Shown one piece after another: positions 7,043 through 16,427 of a stretch of 64,000 nucleotides of DNA (positions are counted from its first letter, which is position 1; each line of letters starts with the position of its first letter). Made by a program: the position numbers and the translations under genes. Source of the DNA: JBCBJX01 sp038522735. Lineage in GTDB: Bacteria; Pseudomonadota; Alphaproteobacteria; Caulobacterales; Parvularculaceae. Under the pieces are notes generated by a model. The model worked only from the letters and a program-made list of their open reading frames with translations. It was not told the DNA's origin and did not search any database. The stretch is from positions 25,745 to 89,744 of the forward strand of contig JBCBJX010000002.1 in the NCBI GenBank assembly GCA_038522735.1, in the 5' to 3' direction.

Positions 7043-10000
7043 ATGAAAATCAGCCGCTTCTACACCGCCGAAACCGCCTCCCCCTATGGCGACATCCGCT
7101 TCGCCGAACGGACGAGCAAAAGCGTCGGCGAGGCGGACGCGGGCCGGACGATCGAGGCGCCGCAGGCCTGGAGCCAGATCGCCGTCGACATTCTCGCCCA
7201 GAAATACGTGCGGCGGAGCGGCGTCCCGGCGGCGACGGAGCGGGTCGGCGACGACGACGCGCCGGACTGGCTGAAGCGCCGCGCGCCGGCGAAGGGCGCG
7301 GAGGCCGGCGCGGAAACCTCCGCCAGGCAGGTGTTCGAACGTCTCGCCGGCGCCTGGGCCTGGTGGGGCTGGACCCACGGGGTGTTCGACGCTGAAGAAG
7401 ACGCCCGCGCGTTCCATGACGAGCTCTGCTACATGCTCGCCGCCCAGATCGCGGCGCCGAACTCGCCCCAATGGTTCAATACCGGGCTCTACTGGGCCTA
7501 CGGCCTCGAGGGGCCCCCTCAGGGGCACTACTTCGTCGATCCGGCGACCAACGGCGTGAAACGCTCGAAGAACGCCTATGAGCGCCCCCAGCCCCACGCC
7601 TGCTTCATTCAGTCGGTGACGGACGATCTCGTCTCCGACGGCGGGGTGATGGAGCTCTGGCGGCGCGAGGCGCGGCTCTTCAAATACGGCTCAGGCTCGG
7701 GCGCGAACTTTTCGTTCCTGCGCGGAGAAGGCGAGCCCCTTTCCGGGGGCGGAAAGTCCTCAGGCCTCATCTCCTTCCTGCGGATCGGCGACGTCGCGGC
7801 CGGCGCGATCAAATCCGGCGGAACGACCCGGCGGGCGGCGAAGATGGTGGTCGTCGACGTCGACCATCCGGACATTGAGGCGTTCATCCGCTGGAAGGTC
7901 GACGAGGAAATGAAAGTCGCCGCCCTCGTCGCCGGGTCGGCGGCGCTGCGCGCGCACCTGCCGGAGGTGATGCGCGCCGTCGTCGAGGCGGACGCGAAGC
8001 TCGACGAGGCGGCGCGGCTCGACCCGAAGGAGAATGCGGGCCTTAAATCGGCGATCCGCGCCGCACGGAGGGCGGGCGTCCCCGAAGGCGCGATCCGTCG
8101 GGTGATCGATTTCGCGGCGCAGGGCTTCACCCATATCGAGACGCCGCTGTTCGACATCGACTGGGACGGGGAAGGCTACCGCTCCGTCTTCGGACAGAAC
8201 GCCAACAACTCCGTGCGGGTCTCCAACGCCTTCCTGCAGGCGGTCGCCGACGACGGCGACTGGGAGCTCATCCGCCGCACCGACGGCGGCGTCGCGAAGC
8301 GCCTTCCCGCCCGCGCCGTCTGGACCGAGATGGCCGAAGCCGCCTGGGCGAGCGCCGACCCCGGCGTCCAGTTCAAGGACACGATCAACGAGTGGCACAC
8401 CTGCCCCGCAGGCGGCGACATCCGCGCCTCGAACCCGTGCTCGGAATATCTTTTCCTCGACGACACGGCCTGCAATCTCGCCTCCCTCAACCTCGTCAAG
8501 TTCAAGCGCGAGGACGGCTCCTTCGACATCGACGCTTTCGAGCACGCCGCGCGGCTGTGGACGATCGTCCTCGACATCTCCGTCTCCATGGCCCAGTTCC
8601 CGTCGCGGGAAGTCGCGCGCCGGTCCTTCGACTACAGAACACTGGGTCTCGGCTTCGCCAATCTCGGCGGGCTCCTCATGTCCTCAGGACTTGCCTACGA
8701 CTCCGATGCGGGTCGGGAGACGGCGGCGGCGATCACGGCGCTCCTCACCGGCGTCGGCTACCGCACGTCGGCGGAGCTTGCGGACGCCCTCGGCGCCTTC
8801 CCGAAACACGACGACAACGCCGAGGCGGCCGCCCGGGTCGTCGCGAACCATCGCGCCGCCGCCCATGGCAAAACGGGCAAGGCGGACTATCAAGGCCTCA
8901 CCATCCGCCCGCAGCCTCTCGCCGACGCCGGGGGGCCGCGCCGGGCGCTCATCGCGGCGGCCCGCGACGTCTGGGACGACGCCGAGGCCCTCGGCGCCGA
9001 GCACGGCTTCCGCAACGCGCAAGTTTCGGCGATCGCGCCGACGGGCACCATCGGCCTCCTGATGGATTGCGACACGACCGGCGTCGAGCCGGACTACGCC
9101 CTCGTCAAATACAAGAAGCTCGCCGGCGGCGGCTTCTTCAAGATCATCAACCGCTCCGTGCCCGCCGCTCTCGAGGCGCTCGGCTACGCCTCCGACGAGA
9201 TCGACGAGATCGTCGCCTACGCCGTCGGCCGGGGAACTCTCGACGGCGCGCCGCACATCAACCCGGAAAGCCTCCGCCGGGAAGGCTTCGGCGACCGCGA
9301 ACTGGCGCTGGTCGAAGAGGCGCTGAAAGACGCTTTCGACATCCGCGCGGCGTTCTCCCACTATGTTCTGGGTGAAGAGTTCTGCGCCAAGGTCCTCGGC
9401 GTGCCGGCGGAGGACCTCGACCGGGCCGATTTCGACCTCCTCCGCGGCCTCGGCTTCGGCGACGAGGAAGTCGCGGAAGCCGACCTTTACGTCTCCGGCG
9501 CCATGACCCTTGAAGGCGCGCCTTACCTGAAACCCGAACACCTCGCCGTCTTCGACTGCGCGACGCCCTGCGGCCGCAGGGGAACGCGCGCCCTCTCCAT
9601 CGACGCGCACCTTAAGATGATGGCGGCCGTCCAGCCCTTCGTGTCGGGCGGCATCTCGAAGACCGTGAACCTGCCGGCGGCGGCGAGCGTCGAGGACTGC
9701 TCGAAAGTCTATATGCGCGCCTGGCAGCTCGGCTTGAAGTCCGTCGCTCTCTACCGGGACGGATCGAAGCTCTCCCAGCCGCTCGCGAGCGCCTTCATCG
9801 ACACGCCGGAGCATTTCGACGAGGTCGAGGAGACCGTCGAAAAAGTCGTCGAAGCGCCCGCGGCGGAGAAAGCGCGGATCGTCGCGGAGCGGATCGTCGA
9901 GCGGGTGGTGGAGCGTGCGCCCGGCCGCCGTCGCCTGCCGGACCGGCGTAAGGGCTACATCCAGAAATCAATCGTCGGCGGCCACAAGGTCTATCTGCAC

Positions 10001-10720
10001 ACGGGCGAGTTCGACGAAGGCGAGCTCGGCGAGATCTTCATCGACATGCATAAAGAGGGCGCGGCCTTCCGCTCCCTGATGAATAACTTCGCTATCGCGA
10101 TCTCCCTCGGCCTGCAATACGGCGTGCCGCTGGAGGAGTTCGTCGACGCCTATCTCTACACCCGCTTCGAGCCGGCTGGCCCGGTCGCCGGCAACGACCA
10201 GATCAAGCACGCGACGTCGATCCTCGACTATATCTTCCGTGAACTCGCGATCTCCTATCTCGGCCGATCCGACCTCGCCCATGTCGATCCTGCGGACAGC
10301 GCCGTCGACGCCCTCGGCCGGGGCGTCGATGAGGAAAAGGTGAAGGCGGAGGCGACGAAGCTCATCTCCAAGGGCTTCTCCCGGTCGGCGGGCACGGACA
10401 ATCTCGTCGTGCTGCGCGGCGGCGATTTCGACCGCCTGCGAAAACAGAACGGCGGGCGCGACGAGACCGAAACGGAAGAGATCGAGAACGCAGCGCCCGC
10501 GAGCGAGAGCGCGGTCCGCTCCCAGGTCCGCGACCTCGCCGACGCGCTCCGCCCGCCCCAGAGCGGCCGGCTTTCCGACCCGACCCGCGACCGCGTCGCC
10601 GCCGCGCGCCTCAAGGGCTATGAAGGCGACGCCTGTCCCGAATGCGGACAGTTCACCCTGGTGCGGTCAGGCTCATGCATGCGCTGCGACAGCTGCGGAG
10701 CGAATACGGGCTGCGGGTGA
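7043..10720 (+). CDS. nrdJ: Vitamin B12-dependent (class II) ribonucleoside-diphosphate reductase
   Basis: This enzyme of about 1225 residues reduces ribonucleotides to deoxyribonucleotides using adenosylcobalamin, without oxygen or a separate radical subunit. The ATG at 7043 gives the usual N-terminus MKISRFYTAETASPYGDI; an in-frame GTG nine bases earlier is possible. Landmarks are NSPQWFNTGL, RRAAKMVVVDVDHPDIEAFI, the active-site NPCSE (Asn464, Cys466, Glu468) and APTGTIGLLMDCDT. The C-terminal tail carries CPEC and CMRCDSCG, a zinc-ribbon and redox-cysteine region. Length matches the long alphaproteobacterial NrdJ form. No cobalamin riboswitch was recognised upstream. Confidence 0.95.
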   Translation: MKISRFYTAETASPYGDIRFAERTSKSVGEADAGRTIEAPQAWSQIAVDILAQKYVRRSGVPAATERVGDDDAPDWLKRRAPAKGAEAGAETSARQVFERLAGAWAWWGWTHGVFDAEEDARAFHDELCYMLAAQIAAPNSPQWFNTGLYWAYGLEGPPQGHYFVDPATNGVKRSKNAYERPQPHACFIQSVTDDLVSDGGVMELWRREARLFKYGSGSGANFSFLRGEGEPLSGGGKSSGLISFLRIGDVAAGAIKSGGTTRRAAKMVVVDVDHPDIEAFIRWKVDEEMKVAALVAGSAALRAHLPEVMRAVVEADAKLDEAARLDPKENAGLKSAIRAARRAGVPEGAIRRVIDFAAQGFTHIETPLFDIDWDGEGYRSVFGQNANNSVRVSNAFLQAVADDGDWELIRRTDGGVAKRLPARAVWTEMAEAAWASADPGVQFKDTINEWHTCPAGGDIRASNPCSEYLFLDDTACNLASLNLVKFKREDGSFDIDAFEHAARLWTIVLDISVSMAQFPSREVARRSFDYRTLGLGFANLGGLLMSSGLAYDSDAGRETAAAITALLTGVGYRTSAELADALGAFPKHDDNAEAAARVVANHRAAAHGKTGKADYQGLTIRPQPLADAGGPRRALIAAARDVWDDAEALGAEHGFRNAQVSAIAPTGTIGLLMDCDTTGVEPDYALVKYKKLAGGGFFKIINRSVPAALEALGYASDEIDEIVAYAVGRGTLDGAPHINPESLRREGFGDRELALVEEALKDAFDIRAAFSHYVLGEEFCAKVLGVPAEDLDRADFDLLRGLGFGDEEVAEADLYVSGAMTLEGAPYLKPEHLAVFDCATPCGRRGTRALSIDAHLKMMAAVQPFVSGGISKTVNLPAAASVEDCSKVYMRAWQLGLKSVALYRDGSKLSQPLASAFIDTPEHFDEVEETVEKVVEAPAAEKARIVAERIVERVVERAPGRRRLPDRRKGYIQKSIVGGHKVYLHTGEFDEGELGEIFIDMHKEGAAFRSLMNNFAIAISLGLQYGVPLEEFVDAYLYTRFEPAGPVAGNDQIKHATSILDYIFRELAISYLGRSDLAHVDPADSAVDALGRGVDEEKVKAEATKLISKGFSRSAGTDNLVVLRGGDFDRLRKQNGGRDETETEEIENAAPASESAVRSQVRDLADALRPPQSGRLSDPTRDRVAAARLKGYEGDACPECGQFTLVRSGSCMRCDSCGANTGCG

Positions 10721-10734
10721 CGGGCGGGGAACGC

Positions 10735-10885
10735 CGTCCTGCGCGACGCGGCGCTGCGCGCCGCTCCTCAGGACGAAGGTCGCTCCCGTTCATCTCAGAG
10801 CAGTCTTCGTCCTGAGGAGCCGCCCCTTCGAGACGCCGCCTCGCGGCGGCTCCTCAGGGTGAAGAGGCGCGCGTCGCGAAGGACG
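10735..10885. repeat. Nested inverted repeat, GACGAAG subfamily, copy 1
   Basis: This fills most of the 322-nt gap between nrdJ and the pentapeptide gene. The outer arms are CGTCCTGCGCGACG (10735-10748) and CGTCGCGAAGGACG (10872-10885), with one mismatch. The inner arms are perfect: GCTCCTCAGGACGAAG (10763-10778) and CTTCGTCCTGAGGAGC (10805-10820). A further module at 10824-10864 contains a GCCGCCTCGCGGCGGC hairpin. A related copy lies at 56169-56350. The remaining bases 10886-11042 show nothing recognisable apart from the pentapeptide gene leader. Confidence 0.85.
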
Positions 10886-11042
10886 GCGGCGCTTCCAGAT
10901 CCCCTTCAAAACCGCGGAAAATTTAAGCCGAACAGTCGTTTAAGGTTAAGACTTTTGTCAGCGGCGGCGCGCTAGCCTCATCGACGATCGGCGGTCGGCG
11001 CCGGTTCGCGACGGCGCGCGCCTGCGCCGAGGACGAGGCTCC

Positions 11043-11924
11043 ATGGCTCGCTTGCTCACGCTCATCGCTTGCGTCGGCTTCATGCTGTACCTCGTCGTCT
11101 ATTCCTTCATGCCGACCTCTGCGAAGAACCGCCTGCCCGGCCCCCTGCGCGAGGCGACGAAACAGCTGGTGATCGTCGGATACGACGTCCTCGACACGAT
11201 CGTAGACGCGCTCGGCCCCGGCCTCTCCAGAACGCTGCAGCAGATCGAGGAGGAAGGCCCCGCCGTCATCACCGGCGCGGTGAAGCGCGAGCCGACCGGC
11301 GTCGATGAAAGCGAGAAGTTTCTTCTGGGCGCAGAGTATGAAGGCGAGAACCTCGTTGAAGCGCGCTTCAACGGCTCGACGCTGACGAACGCCTTCTTCC
11401 GCGGCGCCCTCCTTGAGCGCGCCCGCTTCGAAACGGCCGCCCTGCAGGGCGCGAACTTCAACGAGGCGGACCTCACCAACGCCGTCCTGACGGGCGCCGA
11501 TGCGAGCTTCGCGCGCTTTGAAGCCGCCCGGCTCTCCGGCGTCGCGGCCCGCGCCTTGCGCGCAACGAAGGCGGGCTTCGACCGGGCCGTCCTCGATCGC
11601 GCCCGCCTCGACCGGGCCTATCTCGCCCGCGCGAACTTCCTCGGCGCCAAAGCGCCCGGCGCCTCCTTCCAGGATGCTGTGCTCGAGGAAGCGGACTTTA
11701 CGGGCGCCGACTTGACGGGCGCCCGCCTCGACCGGGCGGTGCTTGCGGGCGCCAAGTTCGCGGGCGCGAACCTTGCGGGCGCGGTGCTCGACGGCGCGGA
11801 CCTTTCCTCCGCAGACCTCTCCGCCGCTATCGGCCTCACCGCCGGGCAGCTCGCCCGCGCCTGCGGCGACGCCGGCACGAAGACGCCGGAGGGTTTCGCC
11901 CCCCTCGCCGCCTGCCCGAAATAG
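11043..11924 (+). CDS. Membrane-anchored pentapeptide-repeat protein
   Basis: This 293-residue protein has an N-terminal membrane segment (about residues 5-24). A linker follows, then from about residue 105 to 275 tandem A(D/N)LxX-type pentapeptides such as GANFNEADLTNAVLTGAD and GADLTGARLDRAVLAGAKFAGANL. Such repeats fold into a right-handed quadrilateral beta-helix. Most pentapeptide proteins have no known biochemical role; a few mimic DNA and protect gyrase, but those are cytosolic, so the membrane anchor argues against that here. A purine-rich stretch precedes the ATG. It stands alone between nrdJ and a VOC gene. Confidence 0.85.
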   Translation: MARLLTLIACVGFMLYLVVYSFMPTSAKNRLPGPLREATKQLVIVGYDVLDTIVDALGPGLSRTLQQIEEEGPAVITGAVKREPTGVDESEKFLLGAEYEGENLVEARFNGSTLTNAFFRGALLERARFETAALQGANFNEADLTNAVLTGADASFARFEAARLSGVAARALRATKAGFDRAVLDRARLDRAYLARANFLGAKAPGASFQDAVLEEADFTGADLTGARLDRAVLAGAKFAGANLAGAVLDGADLSSADLSAAIGLTAGQLARACGDAGTKTPEGFAPLAACPK

Positions 11925-11974
11925 CCGAGCCCGCCGACTTGACGGGACGCGCCCGGGCGCGCCTTTTCGTCGGC

Positions 11975-12376
11975 ATGGACCTCAATCAGATCACCCTCGA
12001 CTGTTCGGACCTTGAGAGGTCGCGGGCCTTCTACGCCGCCCTCGGGTTTCGCCTCATCGTCTGGTCGCCGCCCCGCTACGCCCGCTTCGAGGCGCCGTCA
12101 GGCTCCACCACGCTCTCCCTGCACCACGCCGATCCGTGCACGTGCGCAGGGACGTCGCTCTATTTCGAAGTCGAGGATGTCGATGCGACCGTCGCGAGGA
12201 TCCGCGAAGCGGGCGTCGCCTTCGCGACGGAGCCGACGGATCAAAGCTGGCGCTGGCGGGAGGCCTGGTTCGCCGACCCGGACGGCCGGCGCCTCTGCGT
12301 CTACCACGCCGGCCTCGACCGCCGGTTCCCACCCTGGCGGACGGATGCGGAGGGAAATCCGTCTAAAGAACGTTAG
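11975..12376 (+). CDS. VOC (glyoxalase/bleomycin resistance fold) protein
   Basis: This protein of about 133 residues has a single vicinal-oxygen-chelate domain: DLNQITLDCSDLERSRAFYAALGFRL at the N-terminus, then SLYFEVEDVDATVARIREAGV and WREAWFADPDGRRLCVYH. The ATG at 11975 gives the family-typical first strand; an upstream in-frame TTG would add an unlikely Arg-rich extension. VOC proteins bind a metal and act as glyoxalases, dioxygenases or antibiotic-binding proteins, and the substrate cannot be told here. A short Cys-containing stretch (DPCTCAG) is unusual. Its stop overlaps the convergent aspS stop by 4 nt. Confidence 0.85.
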   Translation: MDLNQITLDCSDLERSRAFYAALGFRLIVWSPPRYARFEAPSGSTTLSLHHADPCTCAGTSLYFEVEDVDATVARIREAGVAFATEPTDQSWRWREAWFADPDGRRLCVYHAGLDRRFPPWRTDAEGNPSKER

Positions 12377-14157
12377 TCCGTCTTCTCCACGATCGGCATG
12401 GCCACCCGGATGTGGACGTCCTTCAGCTGTTCCGGCGTCGCTTCGACGGGCGCCTTCAGCAGCAGGTCCTCGGCGTTCTGTGTCATCGGGAACATCGTCA
12501 CTTCACGGATATTCTGCTGGTCCGCGAGCAGCATGACGATGCGCTCGATCCCCATGGCGCAGCCTCCGTGGGGCGGCGCGCCGAATTTGAAGGCATTCAA
12601 GAGCCCGCCGAATTTTTCCTCGACCACCTCCGGTCCGTAGCCGCACTTTTCGAAGACGGCGTACATGATCTCCGGCTTGTGGTTCCGGATGGCGCCCGAA
12701 CCGAGCTCGTAGCCGTTGCAGACGAGATCGTATTGCCAGCCCTTGATCGTCTCCGGGTCCTCCGCATCGAGAGCGGCGAGTTCGCCCTGGGGCATGGAGA
12801 ACGGGTTGTGGGAGAAATCGATCGCGCCTTCGTCGTCCCGCTCATAAATCGGGAAGTCGACGATCCAGGCGAGTTCGAATGAGTCGGTCTTCGAGAGCTT
12901 CAGCTCTTCACCGACAAGCACGCGCGCTTTCGCGGCGACGTCTAGGAAGTCCTTCGGCTCGCCGGCGAGGAAGAAGGCCGCATCGCCGGCTTTCAGGCCA
13001 AGCTGCTCCGCGATCGCGCGCACTTTGTCGCCGCCGATGTTCTTCGCGATGGGGCCCTGCCCGTCGCCCTCGTTGAACATGATGTAGCCCATGCCCGGGA
13101 GGCCCTGTTTCTGGGCCCAGACATTCATCCGGTCGCAGAAGGCTCTGGAGCCGCCTGTCGGCGCCGGGATCGCGCGGATCTCCGCCTTCGGATTTCCGGC
13201 GAGGATGTTCGCGAACACCTTGAAGCCGGAGCCGACGAAGTGCTCCGAGACGACCTGCATCTCCAGGGGGCACCTGAGATCCGGCTTGTCAGTCCCGTAC
13301 TTCAGGAGCGCCTCCGCAAACGGAATTTCCCGGAACGGATAGGAGGAAACCTCCCGTTCGCCGGCGAACTCCGCGAAGACGTCGCGCATCACCGGGCCGA
13401 CGGCGTCGAAGACGTCCTGCTGTTCGACGAAGCTCATTTCGAGGTCGAGCTGGTAAAATTCGCCGGCGGAGCGATCGGCGCGGGCGTCCTCGTCCCGGAA
13501 GCAGGGCGCGATCTGGAAATACCGATCGAAGCCGGAGACCATGATGAGCTGCTTGAAGATCTGCGGCGCCTGCGGCAGGGCGTAGAACTTGCCGGGGTGC
13601 AGCCGCGACGGCACGAGGAAGTCGCGCGCGCCTTCCGGGCTCGAGGCGGTGAGGATCGGCGTCTGATACTCCGTGAACCCCGCCCGCTCCATGCCGTTCC
13701 GGACGGCGCGGATGACCTGCGAGCGCAGCATGATGTTCGCGTGCAGCGTATCACGGCGAAGGTCGAGATAACGGTGGGTCATGCGGATGTCTTCAGGGTA
13801 CTCCGGCTCCCCGAAGACCGGCAGGGGCAGATCGTCCGCCGCCGACATGACCTCGAATTCGGTGATCCGAACCTCGATCTCGCCGGTCGCAAGGTTCGGG
13901 TTCTTCACGTCATCATCGCGGGCGACGACGGTTCCCGTGACGCGGACGACGCTTTCCTGACGGACGCGTTCGACCGCGCCGAAGAAGCTCATCTCCGGTT
14001 CGACGACCAGCTGCGTCAGCCCGTAATGGTCGCGCAGATCGATGAAGAGAAGCCCGCCATGGTCGCGCTTGCGATGCACCCAGCCCGACAGCCGGACGGC
14101 GTCGCCGACCTGGTCCGCGCGCAACGCGCCGCAGGTGTGGGTCCGATAAGCGTGCAT
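12373..14157 (-). CDS. aspS: Aspartyl-tRNA synthetase
   Basis: This 594-residue class II synthetase has an N-terminal OB-fold anticodon-binding domain (VRLSGWVHRKRDHGGLLFIDLRD). Motif 2 lies around FQIAPCFRDEDARADRS. The bacterial GAD insertion covers roughly residues 290-410, and motif 3 is GCAMGIERIVMLLADQQNIREV. Full length points to the bacterial-type enzyme; many alphaproteobacteria lack AsnRS and use this as a non-discriminating enzyme with GatCAB, which the sequence here cannot confirm. In relatives aspS lies near rnd and ppx; here rnd is 4.5 kb away, separated by accessory genes. Confidence 0.97.
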   Translation of the reverse strand: MHAYRTHTCGALRADQVGDAVRLSGWVHRKRDHGGLLFIDLRDHYGLTQLVVEPEMSFFGAVERVRQESVVRVTGTVVARDDDVKNPNLATGEIEVRITEFEVMSAADDLPLPVFGEPEYPEDIRMTHRYLDLRRDTLHANIMLRSQVIRAVRNGMERAGFTEYQTPILTASSPEGARDFLVPSRLHPGKFYALPQAPQIFKQLIMVSGFDRYFQIAPCFRDEDARADRSAGEFYQLDLEMSFVEQQDVFDAVGPVMRDVFAEFAGEREVSSYPFREIPFAEALLKYGTDKPDLRCPLEMQVVSEHFVGSGFKVFANILAGNPKAEIRAIPAPTGGSRAFCDRMNVWAQKQGLPGMGYIMFNEGDGQGPIAKNIGGDKVRAIAEQLGLKAGDAAFFLAGEPKDFLDVAAKARVLVGEELKLSKTDSFELAWIVDFPIYERDDEGAIDFSHNPFSMPQGELAALDAEDPETIKGWQYDLVCNGYELGSGAIRNHKPEIMYAVFEKCGYGPEVVEEKFGGLLNAFKFGAPPHGGCAMGIERIVMLLADQQNIREVTMFPMTQNAEDLLLKAPVEATPEQLKDVHIRVAMPIVEKTD

Positions 14158-14319
14158 GGCCCGCCCTCCTTGTCTTTCGCCGATGCCCGGAAAGTCGCGG
14201 GATAGCGCATGCGGCGCCGCGGCGTGTCAAGCCGCGCTCGGCCGCGTCGCCGATGCGACGAACCGCAACCCTTTTTTGCGGGATCGGGCTAGGCTCGCGA
14301 AAAATCGAAAGCGACCCCG

Positions 14320-16374
14320 ATGCGTCTCCCCGCCCTGCTGATCCTCCTTCTCACCGCGCTCGCGACGCCGTCCGTCGCCGGGCCGTGGAGCGAAGACGGC
14401 CTCGACGCCCTGCGCGCCCGGGCCGAGGCGGCCGGCTCGACGAGCCTCGTGCTCCTGACCGACGGCGAGGCCGTGCTTGAATGGGGCGACGTCGCGACGC
14501 CGACGCCCGTCCACTCGGTCCGCAAATCGGTCCTCGCCGCGCTGATCGCCCAGAACCTCGGCGACGGGCCGGGCGAGATCCCCCTGGAAGCGACGCTTGC
14601 AGACCTCGGGATCGACGACGTCCCGCCGCTCGCCGCCGCCCAGCGAGAAGCGCGGGTCCTCGATCTCCTGCGCAGCACGTCCGGCGTCGCCCGGCCCGCC
14701 GCCGCCGAAACCGTCGGCATGCGGCGCGCGAAGAGCCGCCTCCTCGGCGACGGCCGCCCGCCCGGAACGACGTGGGCCTACAACAACTGGGACTACAACG
14801 TGCTGACCACCGTGCTTGAGGAACGCACCGGCCGCAGCGTCGCCGACCTCTTCGCCGACGGGCTGGCGCGGCCGCTGGGGTTGCGCGATGTCGACGACGG
14901 TACGGTCTTTCTTTATGCCGAGCCTGACGTCTCGCCTCACCGCAAAGCCGGCTTCGCCCTATCGGCCCGCGATATGGCGACCTTCGGCGAGCTGCATCGG
15001 CGCGGCGGACGCCTTAACGGGAAGCGGCTCCTGCCGCGCGGCTGGACGCGGCGCATCGTCGAGGACTTTGAGTATACGGACGAAGGGCCATGGCGGGCGG
15101 GGCACGGGCTCCTCTGGTGGCTGCCGCTCGGCCTGGAAGCCCGGCGGGCCGGCGTACCAGACGGCGCCTACTATGCAAGCGGCTTCGCCGGGCAGGCGAT
15201 CCTCGTCGTTCCGGCATGGCGCTCTGTCCTGGTGCTGAAGACGGATACGCGCGGGTACGAGCCGGCGATCAACGCGCTCGCCGAACGCGAGGGGCTTGAT
15301 CCCGACGCGCCGGAGACGCTCGAGCGGTTCATCGGAACCATCGCCGGGGCGGACTGCGCGCCTCGCCCGGCCCGGCCGTCCAGCTGCGATGAAACGCCGT
15401 TCGTCGATGGCGGCGAGGTCTCCGACATCTTCAGGGCCCTCGCCGAAGCGTGGACGGGTCGCCGGCCGAAACCGCCGAAGCCCCGTGTGGCCGCGGACGC
15501 CGACTGGCTGCCCGGCCGCATCTCCGACGTCGATGCGGTCCGCAGCCTGATCGCCCGCGACAGCGGCGATCCGGGCGAAGCGGAGGTCTACGGCGCCCTC
15601 GGCTACGCTTTCATCATCAACGTCTCGGAGCGCCTCGTCCCCTGGGCCACGGGCGTCTGGGACACCGGGCCGATGCTCGGCCTCGCCGGCAACGTCGGCC
15701 TTGAGATCGACGTTCTGTCCGACCGCCTCGGCTCGACGACGTTCGATGAGAGCCAGAAAGAAGCGTGGCGTCGGGCCCGCGATGCGATCGACGCCGGCCG
15801 GCCGGCCGTCGGCTTCGGCGTCCTTGAGCCCTCCAACTATCTCATCGCCGGATACGATGCTGACGGATATTATGTCGTCGGCCCGGATGCGCCGGAACGT
15901 GTCGGGTCTGCGCCCTGGCGCAGCCTCGGCCGCGACTCCGTCGGCGTCCTCAGCCTCTGGACGACCGCGCGCGCCACGCCGATCGACCGGACCGCCGCCC
16001 GCGACGCCGCTCTCGCCTTCGCCTTGCATCACGCCGCGCCGGGCTCCGATCTCATCTTCGACGGCTACGCCTCCGGACCCGCTGCATACGACGTGTGGAT
16101 CGCCGCCCTCGAGGACGCGCCTCCAGCCTGGTCGCGCTACGCCGCCGGCCACTGGGCCGCGATGCGCCGCCTCGCCGCGGATTATCTTGGCAGCTTCGAC
16201 GATTCCGAGGCGTTGCTGCGCGCGGCAGACCTTTACGAAGAACTGGCGGAGACGCTTCAGTCTGCGCCGAGCGCTGCTGATCCGAAAAGAACGCTGCGCG
16301 CCGCGCAAAGCCTTGAGACTAAGGCGCTGGATGAGATCGCGCTGCATCTCGTCGGCGCCGACGGGAGCGAGTGA
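14320..16374 (+). CDS. Exported serine hydrolase (beta-lactamase/NylB-like) with an extra C-terminal papain-fold-like domain
   Basis: This 684-residue protein has a signal peptide (1-20) and then a class-C beta-lactamase-type domain. That domain shows SxxK at Ser66-Val-Arg-Lys69, YxN at Tyr154-Asn-Asn156 and ASGFAGQ, the third-motif variant seen in 6-aminohexanoate-dimer hydrolase relatives. From about residue 390 a second domain begins (GALGYAFIINVSERLVPWATGVWD, then GPMLGLAGNVGLEIDVLSDR). It resembles BtrH/C39-like papain-fold families, but no catalytic cysteine is visible at its start. Such hydrolases normally end near 400 residues, so this is a fusion. Its last codons overlap the next ORF. 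The substrate is unknown. Confidence 0.75.
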   Translation: MRLPALLILLLTALATPSVAGPWSEDGLDALRARAEAAGSTSLVLLTDGEAVLEWGDVATPTPVHSVRKSVLAALIAQNLGDGPGEIPLEATLADLGIDDVPPLAAAQREARVLDLLRSTSGVARPAAAETVGMRRAKSRLLGDGRPPGTTWAYNNWDYNVLTTVLEERTGRSVADLFADGLARPLGLRDVDDGTVFLYAEPDVSPHRKAGFALSARDMATFGELHRRGGRLNGKRLLPRGWTRRIVEDFEYTDEGPWRAGHGLLWWLPLGLEARRAGVPDGAYYASGFAGQAILVVPAWRSVLVLKTDTRGYEPAINALAEREGLDPDAPETLERFIGTIAGADCAPRPARPSSCDETPFVDGGEVSDIFRALAEAWTGRRPKPPKPRVAADADWLPGRISDVDAVRSLIARDSGDPGEAEVYGALGYAFIINVSERLVPWATGVWDTGPMLGLAGNVGLEIDVLSDRLGSTTFDESQKEAWRRARDAIDAGRPAVGFGVLEPSNYLIAGYDADGYYVVGPDAPERVGSAPWRSLGRDSVGVLSLWTTARATPIDRTAARDAALAFALHHAAPGSDLIFDGYASGPAAYDVWIAALEDAPPAWSRYAAGHWAAMRRLAADYLGSFDDSEALLRAADLYEELAETLQSAPSAADPKRTLRAAQSLETKALDEIALHLVGADGSE

Positions 16375-16427
16375 AGACGAAAACCGCCGCTCGCGTCACC
16401 ACGCGCGCGACCGCTAGGGGTTTGGAT

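Noticed and set aside
10735..10885. A CRISPR array
   Set aside because: The repeats are nested inverted arms with no regular direct repeat-spacer units, and no cas genes are nearby.
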